9,413 nucleotides of DNA from Planctomycetota bacterium (GTDB lineage Bacteria > Planctomycetota > MHYJ01 > JACPRB01): NCBI GenBank assembly GCA_016200125.1, contig JACQFK010000631.1, positions 1 to 9,413 of the forward strand, read 5' to 3'. Both the position numbers and the translations under genes were made by a program. The notes under the pieces were generated by a model, which made no database searches, was not told the origin of the DNA, and worked only from the letters and a program-made list of their open reading frames with translations. Below, piece by piece: positions 6,214-9,413 of this stretch. Position 1 is the stretch's first letter. Each line of letters begins with the position of its first letter.

Positions 6214-7584
6214 ATGAAGATCGTGATGAAGTTCGGCGGCACCTCCGTGGCGGACGCGGAGCGCGTGCGCCGCTGCGCCAAGCTGATCAAGGACCGCGCG
6301 GCCGAGGACCGGGTCGTCGCGATCGTCTCGGCGATGGACGGCATGACGGAGGAGCTCCTCGCGCTGGCCGACGCCGCCGAGACGGCGAACCATCCGGCGA
6401 TGAACGCGCGCCTCAAGGAGATCCGCCGCCGCCACGAGGAGGCGGCGAAGCAGCTCAGCCAGCCCGACGCGGTCGCGCCGCTCCTGGGGCAGCTCGACCA
6501 GCTGGTGCTCGGCATCTCCATGGTCGGCGAGGTGACTCCCCGCTCGCGCGACGCGGTCGTCTCCTTCGGCGAGCGCCTCTCGGCGCCGCTCTTCCGCCGC
6601 GCCCTCGAGCTCGAGGGCCTGAAGGCGCGCGCCTTCACGGGCCAGGAGGTCGGCCTCGTCACCGACGAGAAGTTCGGCGAGGCGGAGCCGCTCATGGAGC
6701 TCTCGCTCTACCAGATCGCCGACGCCCTCAAGGGGCCCCTCGAGGCGGGCGAAGTGCCCGTCGTCACCGGCTTCATCGCCGCGACCCAGCACGGCGTCAC
6801 CACGACGATCGGCCGGGGCGGCAGCGACTACACGGCGACGATCGTCGGCGCCGCCCTCAAGGCCGACGAGGTCTGGATCTGGAGCGACGTCGACGGCCTC
6901 ATGACCGCCGATCCGCGGATCGTCCCCGGGGCCCGGCTCCTCGAGCGGATCCGCTTCATCGAGGCGATCGAGATGGGCCTCTTCGGCGCGAAGTCGATGC
7001 ACCCGCGCGCGCTGGAGCCGGCGGCCGACCGGAAGATCCCGGTGCGCATGAAGAACACCTTCAACGCCGGCGGCGCCGGGACGCTGATCATCGACGACGG
7101 CACCCGCCCCAACGAGATCATCCGCTCCGTGCTCCTGGTGAAGGACGCGGGGCTCATCAACATCACGGGCGCGGTCATGATGGGCCGTCCCGGCACGGCG
7201 GCGCGGATCCTGGGCCTCCTCGGCGCCCAGGGGATCAACGTCCGCATGATCATCCTGTCGGTCTCGGAGGGCGGCATCTCGCTCGCCGTGAACGGCCCCC
7301 AGCTCGCCCAGGCGCGCGCCACGCTCGAGGCGAACCTGCTCCGCAGCGGAGAGGCCCGGCAGATCCAGGTCGTGGAGAAGGTCGCCATCGTCGCGGTGAT
7401 CGGCTCCTACATGCGCGGCCACCCCGGCACCGCGGGCCGCGTCTTCGCCGCGATGGGCGCGAAGGGCATCAACATCATGGCGATCGCGCAGGGCTCCTCG
7501 GAGCTCTCGATCTCCTTCATCGTCAAGGGCGACGACGGCCCGGAAGCCGTCCGGGCGCTGCACGAGGAGTTTCTGGGCAAGTAG
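6214..7584 (+). CDS. lysC: Aspartate kinase with two C-terminal ACT domains
   Basis: A 456-residue enzyme phosphorylating L-aspartate to aspartyl-4-phosphate, the entry step to lysine, threonine and methionine. Kinase motifs are KFGGTS (6-11), VVSFGERLSA (115-124) and the nucleotide-site IGRGGSDYTA (199-208), followed by WIWSDVDGLMTADPRIVPGA. Two ACT domains follow. One runs about 310-380 (NITGAVMMGRPGTAARILGL); the other about 390-455 (VAVIGSYMRGHPGTAGRVFA). This is the usual sensor pair for allosteric inhibition by threonine and/or lysine; the ligand cannot be read from sequence. A long insert between KFGGTS and SFGERL (about 60-110) is typical of the monofunctional archaeal/threonine-cluster class. 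The start follows an AGGA (6203-6206) seven bases upstream. It is the last gene of the thrC-hom-lysC operon. Confidence 0.94.
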   Translation: MKIVMKFGGTSVADAERVRRCAKLIKDRAAEDRVVAIVSAMDGMTEELLALADAAETANHPAMNARLKEIRRRHEEAAKQLSQPDAVAPLLGQLDQLVLGISMVGEVTPRSRDAVVSFGERLSAPLFRRALELEGLKARAFTGQEVGLVTDEKFGEAEPLMELSLYQIADALKGPLEAGEVPVVTGFIAATQHGVTTTIGRGGSDYTATIVGAALKADEVWIWSDVDGLMTADPRIVPGARLLERIRFIEAIEMGLFGAKSMHPRALEPAADRKIPVRMKNTFNAGGAGTLIIDDGTRPNEIIRSVLLVKDAGLINITGAVMMGRPGTAARILGLLGAQGINVRMIILSVSEGGISLAVNGPQLAQARATLEANLLRSGEARQIQVVEKVAIVAVIGSYMRGHPGTAGRVFAAMGAKGINIMAIAQGSSELSISFIVKGDDGPEAVRALHEEFLGK

Positions 7585-7593
7585 GAGGGGTCG

Positions 7594-7675
7594 GGTACCA
7601 GGTACCACGTACGAGGTACCAAGGGACCTTCTGCTTAGATCCTCTCCTGGTACTTTGTACTGGGTCCCTGGTACC
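7594..7675. repeat. Inverted arrays of degenerate GGTACCA heptamers; possible two-way hairpin terminator
   Basis: The left arm holds five in-phase 7-mers on the plus strand: GGTACCA (7594), GGTACCA (7601), CGTACGA (7608), GGTACCA (7615) and AGGGACC (7622). The right arm holds four in-phase 7-mers on the minus strand, read from 7675 down to 7648: GGTACCA, GGGACCC, AGTACAA, AGTACCA. The arms pair: GGTACCAAGGGACC (7615-7628) against GGTCCCTGGTACC (7663-7675), with one unpaired base, closing a loop of about 34 nt. It lies between convergent lysC and the GspC-like gene, whose stop codon it overlaps. There is no T-run after the stem, so a classical intrinsic terminator is not proven. Confidence 0.7.
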
Positions 7676-8610
7676 TATTTCGGCAGCGGGCGGTACTCGA
7701 TCACCACCGGCTTACCGGCGCGCTCGATCGTCAGGCGCAGGCCCGTCTGCTGCTGCATGGCCTTGTTGTTCAGGAGCGTGCGCACGTCGGCGATGTTGTT
7801 GAGCGGCTGGCCGTTCACCTCGCGCAGCACGTCGCCCGCCAGCAGGCCCCGCGCGGCGCCGATCGAGCCCGCGTTCACGTTCTCGAGCCGCAGGCCGCCG
7901 CCGGCGTAGGGCGCCACCTGGAAGTCGCGGTCCATGATCTGCTCCGCGTTCTGCGCGGCCCATTCGATCTCGTCCTGGTCCATGCCCCAGACCTGGCGCG
8001 AGTCCGCCGAGGCGAGCAGGCGGCTCTTGTAGGTGTCGGTGGTGTAGGCCGTGCCGACGCGCGCGGTGGTCCGCGCGGCGGGAGCCGAGCCGGACGCACC
8101 CGTCGTCCCCGGCGCCGGCGTGACCGCCAGGTCGATCGTCAATTCCTCTTTCTGGCCGGACTTGCTGGTGAAAAGCGCGCGGTCCTTCGACACGCTGGTC
8201 AGCGTCCAGCCGCGGAACTCGTCGAAGGGCTTGCCGTCGTAGAAGATCTCGTCGCCGATGTAGGCCACGATGTCGACGTTCCGGCCCATGGCCTTGATGA
8301 AGGCCACGCCGACCTTGGGATCCTTCCCGCTCGGCATCGTCCCCTTCAGGGTCGCCTTGAAGAGGCCGGCTTCCTTGACGGGTCCGGCGACCGACCTCTT
8401 CTCGAGGGGATTGGGGAGCGTCTTGAGCGCGCCGTCGCCCGGGTCCGCCCGCGTGACAGGCGAGGGCGCGTCGTCCTCCTGCTTGAAGTCCTTCAGGTAG
8501 TTCGCGGCGGGCGGCAGGAGGAGGTAGCGGAAGGAGAAGGCCACGATCAGGGCGCCGAGGAGGAAGTTGAAGCCCCAGAGGATCCGGTTGAGGAGCTTGA
8601 CGTCGTTCAC
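7675..8610 (-). CDS. GspC-like type II secretion / PDZ-domain inner-membrane protein
   Basis: A 311-residue bitopic protein. A short cytosolic N-terminus is followed by one membrane helix (about 10-30, ILWGFNFLLGALIVAFSFRY), which places the rest in the periplasm. Residues about 80-165 look like the GspC homology region (VAGPVKEAGLFKATLKGT, VGVAFIKAMGRNVDIVAYIG, GWTLTSVSKDRALFTSKSG). A Pro/Ala/Thr/Gly-rich linker spans about 163-190, and a C-terminal PDZ domain about 232-308 (GLLAGDVLREVNGQPLNNIADVRTLL). In type II secretion GspC links the inner-membrane platform to the secretin. A PilP-like or general PDZ protein is the alternative. The GTG at 8610 is supported by GGAGGG at 8620-8615, four bases upstream. 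It follows the PilT/PilU-type ATPase and closes this minus-strand transcript. Confidence 0.7.
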   Translation of the reverse strand: MNDVKLLNRILWGFNFLLGALIVAFSFRYLLLPPAANYLKDFKQEDDAPSPVTRADPGDGALKTLPNPLEKRSVAGPVKEAGLFKATLKGTMPSGKDPKVGVAFIKAMGRNVDIVAYIGDEIFYDGKPFDEFRGWTLTSVSKDRALFTSKSGQKEELTIDLAVTPAPGTTGASGSAPAARTTARVGTAYTTDTYKSRLLASADSRQVWGMDQDEIEWAAQNAEQIMDRDFQVAPYAGGGLRLENVNAGSIGAARGLLAGDVLREVNGQPLNNIADVRTLLNNKAMQQQTGLRLTIERAGKPVVIEYRPLPK

Positions 8611-8631
8611 GACACCCTCCGAAGAATCCCC

Positions 8632-8654
8632 CCGCCGGGGGAATTCCCCGGCGG
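8632..8654. repeat. Perfect 9-bp stem-loop between the pilus ATPase and gspC-like genes
   Basis: CCGCCGGGG (8632-8640) pairs fully with CCCCGGCGG (8646-8654) around a 5-base loop. It sits two bases after the ATPase stop codon (8656) and 12 bases before the GGAGGG ribosome site of the GspC-like gene. There is no T-run on either side, so it is more likely an RNA stability or expression-tuning hairpin than an intrinsic terminator. Confidence 0.6.
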
Positions 8655-8655
8655 C

Positions 8656-9413
8656 CTAGCGGCGCGGGCCGCCTCCGCCTCCGCTGCCCGATCCCGCGCC
8701 GAAGTGGCGCTGGGCATCCTTGCTGATGCCCCGCAGCTCCAGCTTCAGCTCGTCCGGGCTGTCCGCGGCGGCCAGCGCGTCCTCCAGCGTGATCAGGTCG
8801 CGCTCCAGCAGCGACTTGAGCGACTGGTTGAACGTCATGCAGCCGTAGTAGCTTCCGTCTTTCAACGCCTTGTATAGCTCCCGGGTTTTGCCGTGGAGCA
8901 AAAGTTCCTGGACGGTCGGGGTCGAGCACATGAGCTCGATCGAGGGCATCCGCGCGGTGCCGTCCTTGGTGGGCAGCAGGCGCTGGGAGACCACGCCCTC
9001 GAGCAGCTGCGCCAGCTGCATCTGCAGGAAGGGATGGTGGTGCGGCGGGAAGAAGTTGATGATGCGGTCCACCGTCTGCATCGCGTTGAGCGAGTGCAGC
9101 GTGGAGAAGACCAGGTGGCCCGTCTCCGCCGCGTTGATCGCCGCTTCCATCGTCTCGATGTCGCGCATTTCGCCGATGAAGATGACGTCGGGCGACTGGC
9201 GGACGGCGTGCTTGAGCGCGGTGACGAAGGAGTCGGTGTCCTGGCCCACCTCGCGCTGGTCGATGACGCACTTCTGGTCGGTGAAGGTGAATTCGATCGG
9301 GTCCTCCACCGAGATGATGTGGCGCTCCTCGGTCTCGTTGACGTAGTTGATCATCGACGCGATGGTCGTCGACTTGCCCGAGCCCGCGGTGCCCGTGACG
9401 AGCACGAGGCCGC
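8656..9413 (-). CDS. PilT/PilU-family type IV pilus ATPase, C-terminal 251 residues (cut by right edge)
   Basis: A secretion-type AAA-like ATPase whose N-terminus lies beyond the right edge. Visible motifs are Walker A GTAGSGKST, the Asp box (ISVEDPIEFTF), the Walker B/catalytic stretch DVIFIGEMRDIETMEAA, and the His box TGHLVFSTLHS, followed by TVDRIINFFP. These define the PilT retraction-ATPase clade rather than the PilB/GspE extension clade, whose zinc-binding tetracysteine is absent. The C-terminus, with MTFNQSLKSLLERDLITLEDALAAADSPDELKLELRGI, resembles PilU-like members. The tail is a low-complexity Gly/Ser stretch ending PRR, unusual for the family. The protein acts as a cytosolic hexamer powering pilus retraction or twitching. 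Expression with the downstream GspC-like gene is likely, the gap being 45 bp. Confidence 0.88.
   Translation of the reverse strand, partial: GLVLVTGTAGSGKSTTIASMINYVNETEERHIISVEDPIEFTFTDQKCVIDQREVGQDTDSFVTALKHAVRQSPDVIFIGEMRDIETMEAAINAAETGHLVFSTLHSLNAMQTVDRIINFFPPHHHPFLQMQLAQLLEGVVSQRLLPTKDGTARMPSIELMCSTPTVQELLLHGKTRELYKALKDGSYYGCMTFNQSLKSLLERDLITLEDALAAADSPDELKLELRGISKDAQRHFGAGSGSGGGGGPRR

Noticed and set aside
5806..7608. A 600-codon minus-strand open frame opposite hom and lysC
   Set aside because: Antisense of two strongly supported enzymes; low-complexity Arg/Asp/Leu/His composition.
7594..7675. CRISPR array or transposon end
   Set aside because: The units are 7 bases long without spacers, there is no transposase, and no target-site duplication is visible.
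8632..8654. Intrinsic terminator after the pilus ATPase
   Set aside because: The stem is strong but no T-run follows on either strand, and a well-placed ribosome site lies just beyond, implying readthrough.

Overview
The window is ordinary high-GC bacterial chromosome with dense coding and short intergenic gaps. Sec-type signal peptides plus a GspC-like protein and a PilT/PilU-family ATPase point to a Gram-negative cell. Tandem secreted alpha/alpha-toroid (prenyltransferase/squalene-oxidase repeat) proteins and a short MnmE-like GTPase are compatible with Planctomycetota or a related environmental lineage. That placement is an inference from gene content, not from a marker gene.

Layout. A minus-strand block fills 1-3944. 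In transcription order it holds a compact type III pantothenate kinase (coaX), an MnmE-like GTPase, an endonuclease/exonuclease/phosphatase (EEP) protein, a secreted toroid-repeat protein, and, after a 144-bp AT-rich gap, a second toroid-repeat protein cut by the left edge. Most members overlap or abut. A 60-bp divergent spacer (3945-4004) separates this block from a plus-strand operon for the aspartate family of amino acids: threonine synthase (thrC), homoserine dehydrogenase (hom) and aspartate kinase (lysC). A 90-bp spacer with an inverted array of GGTACCA-like heptamers lies between lysC and a convergent minus-strand pair: a PilT/PilU-family ATPase cut by the right edge, followed by a GspC-like PDZ protein.

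How the genes work together. LysC and Hom catalyse two of the steps from aspartate to homoserine, and ThrC makes threonine from O-phosphohomoserine. Aspartate-semialdehyde dehydrogenase and homoserine kinase are not in the window. CoaX makes 4'-phosphopantothenate for CoA. The ATPase and GspC-like protein belong to type IV pilus / type II secretion machinery.

The strangest spot is near 2431-2437. There the MnmE-like GTPase stops matching its family just after its G5 motif, and the EEP domain begins within about 6 bp in another frame with no usable start codon. I read this as a deletion, frameshift or assembly fault. I see no CRISPR array, tRNA, rRNA, IS element or prophage, and no convincing undescribed system.
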